From: Pachyseris speciosa
Lineage: Eukaryota; Cnidaria; Anthozoa; Scleractinia; Pachyseridae
Length of the DNA stretch: 64,000 nucleotides
Reading direction: 5' to 3'
Assembly: GCA_016490735.1 (NCBI GenBank)
Contig: JAEMWC010000024.1
Span: 437,501-501,500 of the forward strand
A program made the translations under genes and the position numbers. This document shows positions 38,050 through 53,200 of this stretch, piece by piece. The notes beneath the pieces are model-generated. The model saw nothing but the letters and a program-made list of their open reading frames with translations. It was not told where the DNA came from and ran no database searches. How positions within the stretch are numbered: position 1 is the first letter of the stretch; the number at the start of each line of letters is the position of its first letter.

Positions 38050-38689
38050 TGGTGATTTGTAGACAATATTGAAACTTGTGATCAGGGATTTTTCTTGAAA
38101 ATGAAACAAGTGATGATGAAATCATGAGCCTCAAGATTTCGGACAATGTCCATGGTGTTACAACTGGGGTTAGATCTGACCAGGAGACTCTCAGGGATAT
38201 TTTTCCAACTGTAGTGAAACAATCAAATTTTCTACCAAAATAATCTTTATTTTGAATGATGTCATGTTGAAATTATATCACAAATTTGTGGGCCTGAATC
38301 TTGAATCCTTGATTGTATCACACAAAAGGTTTTGAGTGTTTTGTGTTGTTGTCGTTTTTTTTGGAAAATGTTCTTGCTATCAAATGGCTGAGTGCAATAA
38401 GAATGTAAGTGAGTATCCTGCACTTGGTCACATTTGCTTCTTCCCCTAATCACCTTGTTCATAACCTAGGATCATTTTGCAAAGTACTCAGCCCTTGCTT
38501 GCACCAAAATACATCTGCTCTGCAGGCTAGTAAGTGGGCTTTATCCTTAATTACCCGGGCTGCGCGCGTCTCGCGCGGCGCCCGGGTCTAGAACTACCGA
38601 CGGTTCTCGAATTCTTTTTCGTCGTCGAGTATCATCCGCAAATGGCACTTCCGGCGTTTCTGCGCAAGCGCTAACTATTTTTAACAACA

Positions 38690-40216
38690 GTGATGCGTGT
38701 TGTCACGTATGGGAAAATGTCGATTCATGTTGTGGCTTTTGAAGTCTGAACAAACAATATGTTAAGAGAAGTGTCTATGCGAATGTTTGGAAGTTCAACG
38801 GCGAGAAGAAAGTTTTTAACATGAGTAAACTGAACGGCAGATGGACTGCCGTGTTTCCCCGTGTCTGCTTTAGTAGACAGCGAGTAGTCTCTAATTTTGG
38901 CGACGGATTGTGGGGGCACGTGCGCGCGCGAAGTTGCGAGGAGACGCGACGCGAGGGGAGCGCCAAAAATTAGAGACTACAGACAAAAGGAGTTTGACCT
39001 TTCACGGCCGAGTGATTCGAGTGTAAATCTCATATCAACAGCAAGAATGACGCCTGTTGTCACGTATCGGAAAACGTCGATTCACCTTGTGTTTTTGAAG
39101 TCTGAACAACTAATATGTTACAGCGCTTATCAGTCACACGCGCCCTTGAACGATTTTTCCCATTTTCGAAAACTAAGTTTTGGTGGACGTCAATCAAATG
39201 TTTCCATGACAATATAGTCCTCGTTTCGTGTCAGTTTCACGGCCATGTTCAATCGTCGTTGTGATCAGGTATAATCGCTCAGTTATTACTGACAAAGTCG
39301 TTTCCAGTTTAATTCGTTGAGATGGAGGATTATTATGTCGAGACAACATGGTCTGCCTTGAATCACATAGCTTGCAGAAACACTTTTTGGGAGCAAAACG
39401 TTTGTGAAGAAGACGATTCCATGGCCGGTACGTAAACACTGGAGCCGTACGCGATCCGCCAAAGAGAACATCAAAGAAACGAAAAATATCAGGTAGCTGA
39501 AAACGTTGGCCTCAGAAAATGAGTCGAGTTGTATAGAAATTGACTTTTTATCAACTTTTTAAGGATGTAGATTATTTTAGCCACAGAAATTCTTGTCAGT
39601 CGTTATGCTATAAGATAATCCAGAGCTCTTGACGAGTTGCAAGCGTCGTTGGAGTACAAAAGAGGTGAGGCGTATGCAAGGCAAACCCTCGGCATAACTA
39701 TAGGACAAATGGGATTGACAGTAAAAAAGGCACTGAAAGCCGCAAGAGATTAGCAGTCAAATTTTTGTAGTTCATCCTGTAATAAAGGTTACTATTTAGT
39801 TCTCATGTTGTTGTGGTTGTACACTGTCCGTAAATTTGTAGCCTCAAATCATTGCCCGTGAGCGAGACGAACGAAATGGCACAGAGTTCAGACGATTTAC
39901 TTCTCAGTTTCAACCAGAACAGTTTCTGTTTATCGACGTGTCAAGTAAAGCTAAGATGAAAGAGCAACTTAGGTACTCTGCGAGTAGTTCGTTTAAAAGA
40001 AATCCCGTTATTGCCATGGATACATTTGATTGACGTCCACCAAAACTTAGTTTTCGAAAAGGAAAAAGCCGTTGGAGGGCGCGTGTGAATGGTAACCGCT
40101 GTAAGACAAGTGTCTATACGAATGTTTGCAAGTTCAACAGCGAGAAGAAAGCTTTTAACATGACCAAAATTTAACTCCAGATGGACTGCCGTGTTCCCGT
40201 ATCCGCTCCATTGAGA
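38690..40216. repeat. Composite of diverged direct and inverted repeats
   Basis: 38760-38874 and 40099-40216 are direct repeats (AGTGTCTAT.CGAATGTTTG, GAGAAGAAAG, AGATGGACTGCCGTGTT). 38700-38763 repeats at 39057-39121 (GTTGTCACGTAT, TTTTGAAGTCTGAACAA). 39130-39205 is inverted at 40018-40095 (TTTTCGAAAACTAAGTTTTG). This looks like one decayed element with long subterminal repeats, or several stacked copies. Confidence 0.65.
38884..38980. mobile_element. 97-base hairpin MITE, GTAGTCTCTAATTTTGGCG ends
   Basis: GTAGTCTCTAATTTTGGCG at the left is inverse-repeated at the right with one extra A. The core is very GC-rich, with CACGTGCGCGCGCG and CGCGACGCGAG. It sits inside the composite repeat. Confidence 0.75.
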
Positions 40217-41479
40217 TGTACATTTTGTTGAATAACTCAAGTACGGGATACCACACACCCCTGAGACTTTGACAGGTAGTTTATTTACTATTTTGCCACA
40301 ATATCTCAATTTCTGGACTTTAATTTTTGAATGATAAGCGATTATATTTTACAAATGTACTAGCGTCCCTGGTAACTGTCCAGAAACGTTCCTTTCTTGT
40401 GTTTCAAATGACCCTGGATTGACGTATTTGTAAACAGTTTCACTCTGCTAATTAATTTTCTACTCACATTTCACCGAGACTCCATTCACATTTATGCGAA
40501 AAAATCCAACATCGTTCGATAAGCGTTTCCTTCTCAAACAATTATCCATCGAAGCGAAAACAAGTGTGCTTAGTTTTTTTTTTTTGGAATCAATGCACTA
40601 TTTTTATCATGTTGCATAATGATAAACCTCTGTGGCTAAAGGTCATTGTTCCTGCCTGTGACGCAACTAACCCGGGTTCGATGTCCATTAGTGGTATATA
40701 TCACGGGCTTTATTTTTTCTGTTCTCTTTTTCTTGTTCTTTTAGAAATATTTTTTACAAGTGTTATAATTATTGTGCTCAATGGTTGAGCTGTATTTTAG
40801 AGGAATATATGTTGATAGGGGTCTAAAGAAATAGACTCCAACACAAGCTAAACACAATGCGTCCGATGTAAGAAAGACAGACTTCCCTCTATTCTTTGTT
40901 TAGCACTAAGTTAGGGATACAATACTGTTTTTGCAAGCCCGGGTTTAGGCTAATTGTAGCCTCTTGTTTTTGTTCTAAAATGTTTACCAAACCACATATA
41001 ACATCATTTTAAAGGTATTTTCTGAGGCATCCTGTAAATGACACCAACAGGTGGGAGGAAGTCACTGAAAAGACTGAGAAGAGTCCAAAGTGAAAAAATA
41101 CATAACGTTGAAAATATTATTCGTTAACCTGAGTTGGGTATATAGGGTATACCACTAGTTGACCAGAAAGGTGTGTAGCAAAAATGCTAGTGGGCTGAGC
41201 AAGTAAATGAAACAAGTAATTAAAAAAAAAAGCGTAACAAGGTTAAGAAACCCACCGGCAGGAGGTGAATCAGTTAGCTAATTTACGAGAGCGGGACTTC
41301 AAGCTGGGGCCTCCGCATAGCAAGTCCAACACTGTAACTGCTTGCGGACAACTCTAACCGAGTGGAGAAAAATTCACTGCTCTGCTTGAAAAGAAAAAAA
41401 ATGTGAAGCTAGCAATATCCTAAGAAATGTTTCTATTCCTTGTGTGCCACTCTGTGTTAAGTCCTGCTGGATCCAGCTC

Positions 41480-41850
41480 CCCCCCCTGGGGGGGGGTACT
41501 CCCTATAATGGCCTAGACGAGGAGGCTCCGCCTGAAAGGGGTACCTTTTTCATGCTTCAGGTATATGAAAGGGTAGGGATTTCACGAGTCGAAGTATATG
41601 AAAGGGTAGGGAAATCTGTCATTTAGGTATTTCAAAGGGCCTTTCATTAAAATATTTCAAACTGTACTGTTTTAATTTATTGAATGCTACATGAAAATGA
41701 CAAGAAGACTTCCTGTTTTAGGTATACGAAAGGGGTACCATTAGTCAATGGAAGGTATACGAAAGGGGTACCTTTTCTGTCAAAAATTGGGTCAGATCTC
41801 GGGGTGGAACTTCCCCCTCCCCCCCCCCCCCCCCCCCACCCGGGGAACCA
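41480..41850. repeat. G/C-capped 'TACTCCCTATAATGGCC' repeat
   Basis: The left end CCCCCCCCTGGGGGGGGG runs into TACTCCCTATAATGGCC, followed by several ATGAAAGGGTAGGGA and ACGAAAGGGGTACC blocks. The right end is a C tract followed by ACCCGGGGAACC. Relatives lie at 56224-56465 and 59855-60113. Confidence 0.8.
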
Positions 41851-42739
41851 GCATTCTTGGAAAAGAAATATAATTTGTTTATGTTTGTCAGTATGGTGAC
41901 CGTGTGTATGGTGTACGAGTTTTCACTGTCAGGGCACTTTCACTGGACATTGGAAAAAAGAATAACAATATATCCATCTTCTGGTGTTGTTGGATATGCA
42001 TGGGAAATTGTTGAATTTGAAAATGAAGTCAACATGATTTCGAAACGTCATGTAATATGGCTGATTTTTGTAATCAAATATATTTCAAAACGTTTTCTCC
42101 TTCATATCATAAAGGAATACTGGAAATGAAAATTGAATTTCAAACTCCATTTTACCAATTTTTAAGGAAAACGGGACTTCCATTTCCTTTTTATTAAGGT
42201 GGGGCTCTACCTGAATTGGAGTGAAATTTGAAGGAGTTTGAGGAAGGGATTGTAATGATGTAAAAATGTTTTGATACACTTCCAGTTAGTTGCCACCCCA
42301 CAAGGGCACTGCAGGTTGCTGAGAAACTGTTTTGGTGTCCATCTACTAATTTTCCACTTCAAATTCCAATATTAAACCTTCCTAAATCATCAATATTCCC
42401 AAAATCCCTAAATTTCACTAATCCTTTGAGTAAAATTATCTCATCCAAAAATACCCAAAAATCACCCAAAAATTCACATAATATCCCACAACATAGCTTT
42501 GTGTAACGAGCAGAGGGATTTGGAATTGCTCGAAACGCGAATACGTCCATGTTAAGGGGCCAATACACGCCCCTGATGTTCCCAAAGAGCCCAATCTCGT
42601 TCCCAGAGGTCGCGATCCTTTTGGTCATGCGTGTCAGATGTAAGGGAAAAAAGCGGGCTCTGGGGTCGAGAGAGAAATTAGTGTTTGTTCAGTTTGGTAT
42701 CGAACCTTCCCTGTGTGTACATGCAGCTTTGCATCCAAG

Positions 42740-45700
42740 ATGACAAGCATAAATTCAGTTGAGGACGACAACTTTCCTATTTTCAATCATAGGACACCGT
42801 GCCAACACTCAAGCCAGCTTGCACGGTGTACCTGCGATGACGCACCGTTCGATGATTCGGAGAACTCTCGCCTTATCACTTATCAAAGCCATAGTGGTGA
42901 AGGTTATCTTACGGACATACACTGCCATGAAGCTAAACCGATCTACTCAAACGCAAGAGCTAGAAGGAAACTTTTGATTGCAAGCATTGTTTGTCTTCTT
43001 TTTGTGATCGCTGAAGTAGTAGGTAAGCTTTTATTCAGTAAGGCCGGCTTAATCAAAGGTTGATCCAATACAGGTTGGAAGATTGTGTAATCGACTTCGT
43101 CAACATATTTATTCACCAGAAACTTGATTTGATTCATTTGATGTTGAAGCTTTTAGCTTAACAAACGTGACGCAGTGCCTACAGTATTTTATTTGCACGG
43201 GACCCGTATACGTAGTCCGACTTGTTTTCTTTTCATGTATAAGTTTAATGAACTTCAAATTATTTGATTTGATATGGGATTCTTTGAAAATGCTGAATAT
43301 GAGTAGTTATTTGCATGTCATTCACGTGAGTTCGTGAATTTAAACAGACCGTGAAATCCACCACAGGAGGCCAGACATTGTAATTCAGAAAAAGAAGGCA
43401 AAGGAAACAATCATTGTGGACATAGCTGTTCCCGGAGATAGTAACGTACTGCAGAAAGAAACTGAAAAGTATGAAAAGTACCAAGACCTGGCAAGAGAGA
43501 TTAAAAGGATCTGGATTCATTCAAGGACAAAAGTGGTGCCAGTGGTTGTAGGCGCATTAGGTTCAGTGTCAAAAAAGCTGGTAGGCCACTTGGAGCAATT
43601 AGGAATTAAAAACCGAACAAGAACGATGCAAAAGTCGGCACTCCTCGGATCGGCACATATCCTCAGAAAAGTGCTGGAAGTCTGAGGTCTCGGGATGAGA
43701 CTTGACTGGATATTTCTTCCCAGGGAAAATCCCTGGGCTAAATTCTAAATAATAATAGCAATAATACATCAATAATTATAGATTGTTTTCATGTGACGTC
43801 ACATCATTTCCAGTCACCATATTGGTGTGCCACTTTCAATGGCTTAATAGTAGTTGATAGCATACAAATACGAGTGTCTGCCTGTAAAAGTGAATAATTC
43901 AGCAATTGAAGCCAAGTCTGGCAGAATATATCATTGTCACTTGCTCTCTTCCTATTTCTGAGTATGGCTAGAAGCTGGAACCACAATTTAAGGGACGTTA
44001 TTTAGATGTTCTTCATGAGTTGAGTATGAGGATGGGGTAGAGACATTGTGCAAGCTATAAACTAAGATAGCCCTCCCACTCCTACAATAACAGAGCACTC
44101 AAACCAATTCCTAGCCGAAGCGCTTTTAAGCAACATTTATTGACTATATATATATGGAATACAAACAAAAAGCAAAGTCATGCAATTCATTGATCAAGTG
44201 AATTCTCTTGGCCACCACCCGACTATCAAGTTTACAGCTTTATTATCCTGCACTGAAACTATAAAACGTGACTTATTTGCAAATGAGTCTATATTTGAAG
44301 GATAAAACACATTTCAAACCTACCGGCAGGGGAAACATTTTAGTAAACGCACTTCTGTAGTTGCCACCCACCAGAGGTAAAAAAAGGGCTTCATCAAAGG
44401 CGAAGTTATCGCATTTTAAAGCACGTTATTGAATGAGGAAACCCAGAGAATTGCCAAACAAACAATTGCCCTTCAACAGAAATACAAGGAAAATAGGGTA
44501 AGCAAATTTTGCCTGATGTCACACACAATATATCGCCCAACGGTGGCTAATCCAAAACAAATAGTCATGCAAAAGAGGAATTTCATCCAACAACAATCGC
44601 TACTTAGTGAAATATTCAAGGATCCCGCAACTGCTTCGTACAAAAGGGGCAGATCCCTAAAAGTTTTCTATATACTTCTGTTCCAGCCAAACTCTAAGCT
44701 GGCTGTAACACGTGGATAGCAGTTGTATAGGCCTGGCACCCCACTGTTGGCCAGTCTTCTTGTTAAGCCCTGAATTCAAAGCTGGGACCCAGTCAATGTT
44801 GAATTTTTCCCAAGGTTTGGCGGCCCCTCCAAAAACAAAGTGCTTCTCACAAACGTGGTCATTCTCCAAAATTGTATTGGTAAGGTCATCCCTGCTAATT
44901 GCTGAAATCAAATGCAATATTCTCTCCTCTGATAATTTGAAATCTAGCTTCTTTGCATTTATTTATGACGACAGAAGGTACTCTGGCAAAGTTACAATCC
45001 TCTATCCTGTGCACTTTTATTGCCACAGCTCATAATCAGGCTTAAAACCATCTTGGCTCGAAGGACGCAGTGGCTTTGTTTACAATTTGCTATGCCGGTA
45101 TGGCAGTGTAGCAACAGTAGTCAAGGTTTTAGTCACATGAGTGAAAACAATCTATAGAACTTACATTGTTGGTTTACTTTCTCATAAACAAGCAGTGAGC
45201 ACAAGACTCCCATATGATTACTAAAGTGCACGGGTCCAGTATGAATAGCCATTGTAAACATTGATCCAAGAGCTTAATTTGTAATATTGCTGGTAATATT
45301 GTTTATAAGCACTGTGATGGAGAAAACTGGAATAGAAGAACACAAAGGAATGAAAGAAAATATTATGTAGGGAGATAAGATATTTACCGGTGCACAATAA
45401 GACTTAATAAAGTGCAACATGACCAGAGAAATGCTTTATCCCTTATTAATGGGACTGAAACTATGAAATGCATTTGTTTGCCAAAAGAGATTGAAACTCA
45501 TAGATCCCCAATCAAAGTAGGACTGCTTGCAGTTTGAGACAATGGGATCCTTTGAACCATTTTAGGGTAAAAGTGTTGTCACACGGTTACATTCCTTTGC
45601 TTTGTGTTAATACTACAGGTGGATTACTTGCTGGCAGTCTGGCCATCATGACAGATGCTGCCCACATGCTATCAGATTTTGCTGCGTTCCTTATCAGCCT

Positions 45701-48191
45701 TTTTGCTATTTGGGTGGCGCATTGGTTACCAGACAAGAAAAGAACTTTTGGTTATTACAGGGCAGGTAATTAACTGTCGAAAGAAAATGAAATGCACCAA
45801 GTACAGTGTATATTACTTAGTTACACCTCATAACTATTTGGGAACTTTTAAAAACATTGTAAAATTCATTGATAATTCATAAGACTTGTGACCAATCTAT
45901 GGGTAGTATTTGAGTCACATGTACACCTCAACCCCAGTACAAATCAACTGCTGCATTAACTTTTGATACAGTGTCCTGCTCAGCTAATTAGTATGCATTA
46001 ACTTTTGATACAGATCTCTACTGATTAACGTGACAAACACAATCTATTGTTTCATTTCACAAGCGCTATAAAATATTCATGCAAGATCTGTATAGGCGTT
46101 ACAATGGCTCGCCATTGTTTGATTCCTTAAAGAGGCAGTACTATGGGAATTATCCCTTACTTTGGCTAAGAAGTTACTAAATCGATTTTCAGTGACTTTT
46201 ATTTATGAATCGCTTCTGGATCACTAAGTAAATTTTAAAAGGAAAAACTGAGCCAGAGTAAGTTACCACCAATTTTATCAAAGTCACAAGGGAAGAACTT
46301 GAAAACGTCAGCTCGACCCAACAATCCATGACAATGTCCCTTTAACACATGAGAAGTTGGTGCTACATGAACCTTTCAGAATCACTGAAAAGACTTCAAA
46401 GGAAAAATGTATAGCTGATATCTTGATAGAAAACTTGCTGTTGAAAACTTGAAACTTGAGGCATCTCTTAATTAAAAAACTTCAGTTTTTGGTTGGGCTT
46501 GCCTGCGACAGCATCTTTTCTTTTTTTTTTCTTGCTGGAAGCTTCTACATACTTATAGTGAGGGAGAACATTAAAAGCTGAAATTAAAGGTTCTTTAAAT
46601 AATTTGAATTCAAATACAAAAGAAAACGCATAAAAATGACTAATATTAATATTGTGAACACTAAATTAGGATGGAAGGTAAATACATGAGTGTATATAAA
46701 GGGTACAAATAGTGATTTTACTTGGGATAGCTACATGTACACTTAGTGACACCATAACCTTGTGCATAAATTCAGGTAGTGTACAGTGTTCTCCCTTGAT
46801 TTCAGCACAACAGGTAGAACAATCTGATGAATAATGCAGGTCCATGTTTGTTACGTCTGCTCTGTGCACTACAGCTGTATGTACATGGAACAGAAATTTG
46901 CCCCATTCTGGTCAATTTCAGTGCTATCCTTAAATTAGCCTTTACATACAGGGACTAGTTTTGATCTCATTGCTAAAAGGCAGTTAGTGTTAGAAACAAA
47001 TAACAGTTTTCAATCTGCTTGCCACAAAGAAAAATAAGCGAAAGCCACTACAGAGGTATCCTTGCTGTACTTACATGAAGTGTCACTACAAAACCACATT
47101 GCAAAGAAATTTGCTGCATATTCGCTTTTCATTCATGTTGTTGAAGGGTTTTATTGTCAAGATTTCTCTTAACACATAGTCTGAAATACGTTTAATCACT
47201 TTTGACCTGAATGAAAAGTATTTTGCCTTTCCATCACATGAGTCAATTCAGCAACACAACTTTTGGAAAGTCATTAATAGTTACTCACAAATTGAACTCA
47301 TTGTTAGTGACCAAAATATTTTAAAGGAAGTTGTTTAATTTCATGTATTATCTGATCATTACTCTGTTTCTAACTTGCTTACTTGTACTTTGTTTTCACA
47401 GAGGTCCTAGGTGCTCTGGTGTCAGTACTTATCATCTGGGTTTTAACTGGTGTCCTGGTTTATCTTGCCGTGCAGAGAGTGTTGACACAAGACTTTGAAA
47501 TAAATGCTGATATTATGCTTATCACAGCAGGAATTGGGTTAGGAGTGAACATCTTGTGAGTGTGTAGTCGATATTACTTTCGTGTACTACTGTTTGCAAT
47601 AATTATTATCTTCAGCTGTGTAATGAGAATGTACAATGCTCAAATTATCTCATTAGCAAGTGTTAATTTAGCTGAGCAGGGTGCATGAGACTTTGCATAG
47701 ATAGACAACTCAAGATGTGAATGATCATTGCAGTTATGAACACTAGTTAAGTCAGTAGAGAAAATAAAGTCTGACTGAATAATCCAGGCTTCTCCTTACA
47801 AGCATGAATTTTTTCAGACTTTAATTTCCACTACTGACTTAAGCATGTTCATAACTGTGATGATTATATACGGCACATATCACATAGTTTGATGGCGGTT
47901 TACTATTCTTCTATTGGATGAGATTGGATGTCAGCCTGTAAAGGCGCCTCTGAAAGCTGCCATCAGTCCATATTTCATCTTACGGTCCACCCACCCAACC
48001 CACACATGAATGTCAAAGACAGATGAAAGATAGAGATGGACCACCACACTAGGAACTACGTCCCTTACTCTTTTCGAACAGCGTGTGGGTTCTTTAACGT
48101 CCCACAGAGTATTAGGTACAAGTGTTGTGAGACAGGACCTACGGTTTATCGTCCTTATCCGAGAAGACTAGAAAGTCTAACCATAAATGCA

Positions 48192-48223
<32 letters not shown>

Positions 48224-48793
48224 ATCTGCAATTCAAATACATGATTTTCTTATGTTGAATTTCTTAGTCAAATAAATACCTGCTATATAGACTGTTATTG
48301 ATTATCATTTGACTCTGGCATGAGCTAAAAAAGGGTTAATTTGTGACTCAAACTTTGAAATATACCACCATTAAAATCATGCATGGCAATTAAGTCATGT
48401 TTATTTTAATAACTTCATACAGATGTGGTAGTGTTGAAAGGTCAGTTCGCTAGTTACAGTACAACAGACATTGGACAAATGTGAAAGCAAACTTTTTATT
48501 GAATAATTATACAATCATGTAGTTGTGATTATTATTATTATTATTACAAGCCAAATTTGTTAATAAGAATTTTGCAGACTTATAAAAACAAATACAACCT
48601 CAACATCTACAGTACAAACATGGACCAGTATTTCGATTTCAGTAATTTTAATTTATTTACTATTTTTGTTAATTAAAAAAAAAAAAAAGAGTTTTGAGAT
48701 TTCAGTCAAAATCATCATCCGAATAAGAGCCTTTGCTTTTGAAGCCTCTGCTTTATAGACAGCAAAAACAACAACAACACTTTTAACTCCTTT

Positions 48794-48827
<34 letters not shown>

Positions 48828-50259
48828 AGTAATTTACATGTTTAGCCCATTGGCACCCGTGCCGGCCAAAACCGGCGGTAAAAAACTCCCATGCTTCAAA
48901 ACATTGCAACTCTCTCAATCGCACGAATATTGTCTTAACTGTTAGTTGTGAGCATGAAATGGAATGCCCTTTAAATTTGGATATCCAATAAATGCAAGAA
49001 ACGTAGCGATTTTTACCAAATATGGCCTTTTGAGTTTGGACAAGAACAAAACTGGCCGTTTTTAACGTCAAAGAGAAACAACAAAAATGCCCCTTTTTGC
49101 CTTCACGTTTTTTAGGTAAATCATCGTCGAAAAACCAAAATTCAACCATCATAATGAAATTTAGTCCTTTTTCCCGACATTTTCAACATCTTGAGCGCAT
49201 TGCATGCTGGGAACTAACGAGAATTTTTGACAGCGCCTGTTCCTTCCCCCAATTCTTTCACATATAAACTAAGTCTACAGCCACTCCGACCTACCGCCAA
49301 AATTTCCTGCTCGTGGTCATCTTCAGTACACAGAAATTCCAAAATATATGGCGGTAGGTCGAGAAATTCATCAATAGTCGAGTCCCAAAGGTACTAAGTG
49401 TTCGACCGGCCAAATTCCCAGTTCGTCGAGTAACAAGCCAAATTCAACAACAAAGTACATCACCTTGCTCGATTCTTTGAGAAAGTGGACTCTTAGCTAC
49501 CATCACGCTTAATGATGCTCATCAGGCAGCCGCTAAAGATGAAAAATGGCTGTAAATTTAGCAGAAATCGCAAGCAAACCGAACTTGGGCTACGTCAAAA
49601 TGACGTTTTCAGAAACCTTGAGCCTCCAGTGCCTTAGGACAGCACCACTTTTCCCTGGTAGTTCAAATAAAGAGTCACGAATTGCTATTCATCGTTTATA
49701 GGTGGAAAATAACTCCGAAAATGTAAAAACCTGCGGTAGTCAATGGGTTAGGTCAGGTACACAGAAACATACAAACATAGATATACACACAAATAGATAT
49801 AAACTAAATTAAGTTAACTGACTTTTCTGGCAGAAGTGGAGGGAATTATTCCAAGGTCATTTTTTTAGTTTCTGCCCGAACCATACGAGGACACAATAAA
49901 TTTGTTGTTTTTAATTTCCTTTTTTGTTTAACAGGTTAGGTATAATTCTCCACCAAACAGGCATCGGCCATAATCACAGCCACGGGATTGGAGGGGGGCA
50001 CAGTCACCGTCATAGTCACAGCCACGACAGCGAGAGATCTGTTTCAACAAACAGGATATCTAGGAGTAGCAGTCTAGCAAAAAGTTCCACAGAAAAACAG
50101 AACATCAATGTGCGAGCAGCATTTATTCATGTGTTAGGGGACATTGTCCAAAGTGTTGGTGTCCTGATTGCTGCTTATATCATTAAATTCAAGGTAATTC
50201 AACATGGACATGTTTTGCTCCTCATGGTTACAGTGGCAAATTGCAAGGCAGTAATGCAA

Positions 50260-50291
<32 letters not shown>

Positions 50292-53200
50292 CATATAGTT
50301 TACCTTTTTGAGTATACGAATAAGAATGCCTGTATGTATGATCATTCGAATCCAAGGTACTGTGGCAATCAACTGTATTATTTTTATGGTTAAGGTGGTT
50401 CTAACTTTTGAGTCTGTGGTTGAATTCCTGAGGCGTGAAGTCCAGAGTTTTATAATTAGTACTAATCACTTTTTGATGGCCACTGTTTGACTGTTAGATT
50501 AATATAATCTCTAGCCATGTAATTTCTAATTAGTACAAATTGCTTTTCGATGGGCACTGTCTGTTTGTTAAATAATTTAACTAGTTATGTAAATTTCATT
50601 GTAACTATGTGTTTTGTTTGTGTCTGTCTGTTTTGTGTGTGAGCCTGGTTAAATTTGAATTATTGTGAGCCCCCTTGATAAGCCTAGGTGCTTTGGGGGC
50701 AAACATTGATTAATATGTTTAAATAAAAAAAGAGCGTGACCATTCAATGAAAGCTACTTAGTCATACTTTCCTGTGGTGCTGTATATATTGTTGCAAAAG
50801 GTCGTTCTACCTTTTCCTCTGTAGATGAAATCATGAACATTACTGTAATTTACCAAGCTATCAAGTGGTAGTTTTGGCATCACACATGCTGTAGATGAAA
50901 ACTTCAAGTATGAGTGTGGTGCCTGATAGTTTGTAAATACAAGTTGGCTACATCTTAGAAATGCAATTTTCTAGGAAAAATCTGCCACATATGAGACCAT
51001 CATAAAAGATTGAAGAATGCTCTTTACTTTGTGTTTCAATGTTCTAAATTTATTCAACTTTCTTGAACAATTTTTAACTTGAAAACATCTTTTAGGGAAA
51101 ATGATTAATAGACTCTTTGTTTATGCAAGTGGTTTACATCTAATACTTGTCTGCTGTCATTTTTTAACAGCCGGAATGGAAGCTTGCTGATCCAATTTGC
51201 ACATTTGTCTTCTCATTGCTGGTTCTCATAACAACTCTGAACATACTTCGTGAGACAATCCATGTACTTATGGAAGGTAATTAGCAGCAGTATATTTATG
51301 TGGATGAATTTGATGAATACAGTAAATACCTGCATATACATTGTAACAACTGATCTGATCAAGTTGTTATTTACTGGGTGCTTAGTGAGAATTCAGTCTG
51401 AAAAATGTTCTTAATATTTTCTTAAAATTTCTTTCAGAAATACCATACATTATAGAGGCCCTGCCAGGGTAAATTCTGACAAGCGACATGGCCCAAAAAG
51501 TAGCGACAGCACATGAAATGAAATCCCGACAAGAGATATCATTCCTGGCAAAATTCTGACAGTAACATCAGGGCCGAGAAATTTATTAGTCATTTAAACA
51601 CCGACACAGGAGATTTTAAAATTCAGACAAGCGATACGGGAACCCCCTGGCAGGGCCACATTATACATTAGTAGAGGTTTAATGAACACACAATTTGCTT
51701 TATTACTTATACTAAAGAATAAATTTCAAATAAAAAGCTGCTCAGCATGACCCCTCGAGCCAAAAAAATACTGAAGACACCCAGGTAACTGTTAGCAAAA
51801 TGGCGTCAACTGGTATAGTCCCACAGTCTGATCCTTCCTTTAAGGTACAGCATGGCTCTTAGAGTTTGTACGGTCCAGCACATCATAGTAGTTTAATATG
51901 AGTTACTGTATTGCTTTCTTATTCTGCCATCCTCTTTCTTTTTATATACAAACATGTTATATTTATCAGGCTGAATTGGTTCTAAATAATTATATGGTGC
52001 TTTACTATATTGGCCAACTTTCAGCCTGATGTTGTTAATCCACTTGTTCTATGTGGGTGTTTACTGTGCTGCATGTTCAAGATGGATAAGTCATTTCTGT
52101 TACTTATACATGTTTCCATGTACTTGTCGCAAGCATACCACAAAGATCATCTACAGCCTGGATTAATACACACCTAAAAACAACTGGTTCACCATTAAAT
52201 GGTTCCCTAGTAAATGTTTATACGAATATAGACTTCTTTAATTAGCTCACAAGTGCTTTTATGACATCTCACCCGAACCTATAAAGTAACTGTTTACAAA
52301 ATATTGACTGCAATTTATATTACAACTTACACAGCAAAATGACCTTCATGGTGCAGAAACCCAATACAAAATTAATGTGTTTGCAATCTAGAGCGGTTTT
52401 CAGTTGAGTGTCGAAAGGAATTCTGGTTTTACTTTGGTTTTGCATTGCTTCACTCTGTGATTGGCCAAGAAAACTCACACCACTTTCTCAACCAATGAGA
52501 AGCAAAACCAAAACCAATCACAACTTGCACGCGGGTATTTTCCCATCCTTTGCGCTGGCTACATGTAATTGCTTCGTATTCTGATTGGCTCTTGCTCTGT
52601 TTCGGTCTGTTGTGATTGGTACGAGTAATTGCTTTGGTTTTGGTTTTATGACACTCAATTGAAAAGCGCTCTATATGCTGTAAAGCAATATCTCTGTGGA
52701 ATTCTGTTGACAGTGATACACATGCCATTTCAAGCACAAGCTTATTTAAAAACAGGCTTACACACTGTAGATGCAAAATTTTATGTAAATAGCTTAATAT
52801 AGATTATGTTACAGGTTAAATTTGATCTCAGATTAATTTTTATTTAACCTAGGTCAAAATGAAATTTCTTTTGTTTTCTCATGAATAATTAGGGTTAGGA
52901 GACAAAGTCAATTTCATTTTGACCTTGGCTAATTAAAAATAACCTGAGATTAAATTTAACCTATAACATATACCTTGTAGTAGTCTTGAAAATAGGATTT
53001 AGTTTTTTAAATAGTTTTCTCAATATTAATTGTTTTCAAGGTTTTTCAAAGACATTTCTTTCAAATAGTGTTTAATTTTGTTAATGTGTGACCACATCAG
53101 CTCTGCTGTAATTTTATCATGGTTAATAAATGATACAAAGAAATTACTACAAAACAAAGCCAGGTCCAGACTGTAATATATATACATATTTCTCTTTTTT

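Larger units (their letters stand above)
37831..42739. other. Gene-poor interval before the zinc transporter
   Basis: About 4.9 kb with no recognised gene. It holds a CpG palindrome (38550-38587, CCCGGGC...GCCCGGG), a composite of diverged repeats (38690-40216), a hairpin MITE (38884-38980), a G-capped repeat (41480-41850) and low-complexity DNA. A short frame at about 39620-39750 (YKRGEAYARQTLGITIGQMGL) resembles nothing I recognise. Confidence 0.45.

Noticed and set aside
41240..41350. Possible tRNA-like sequence
   Set aside because: A loose B-box-like stretch only; no cloverleaf could be drawn.
48036..48275. 79-codon frame ([13 protein letters not shown]...)
   Set aside because: Part of a dispersed repeat shared in its left end with 60317-60352; no conserved domain recognised.
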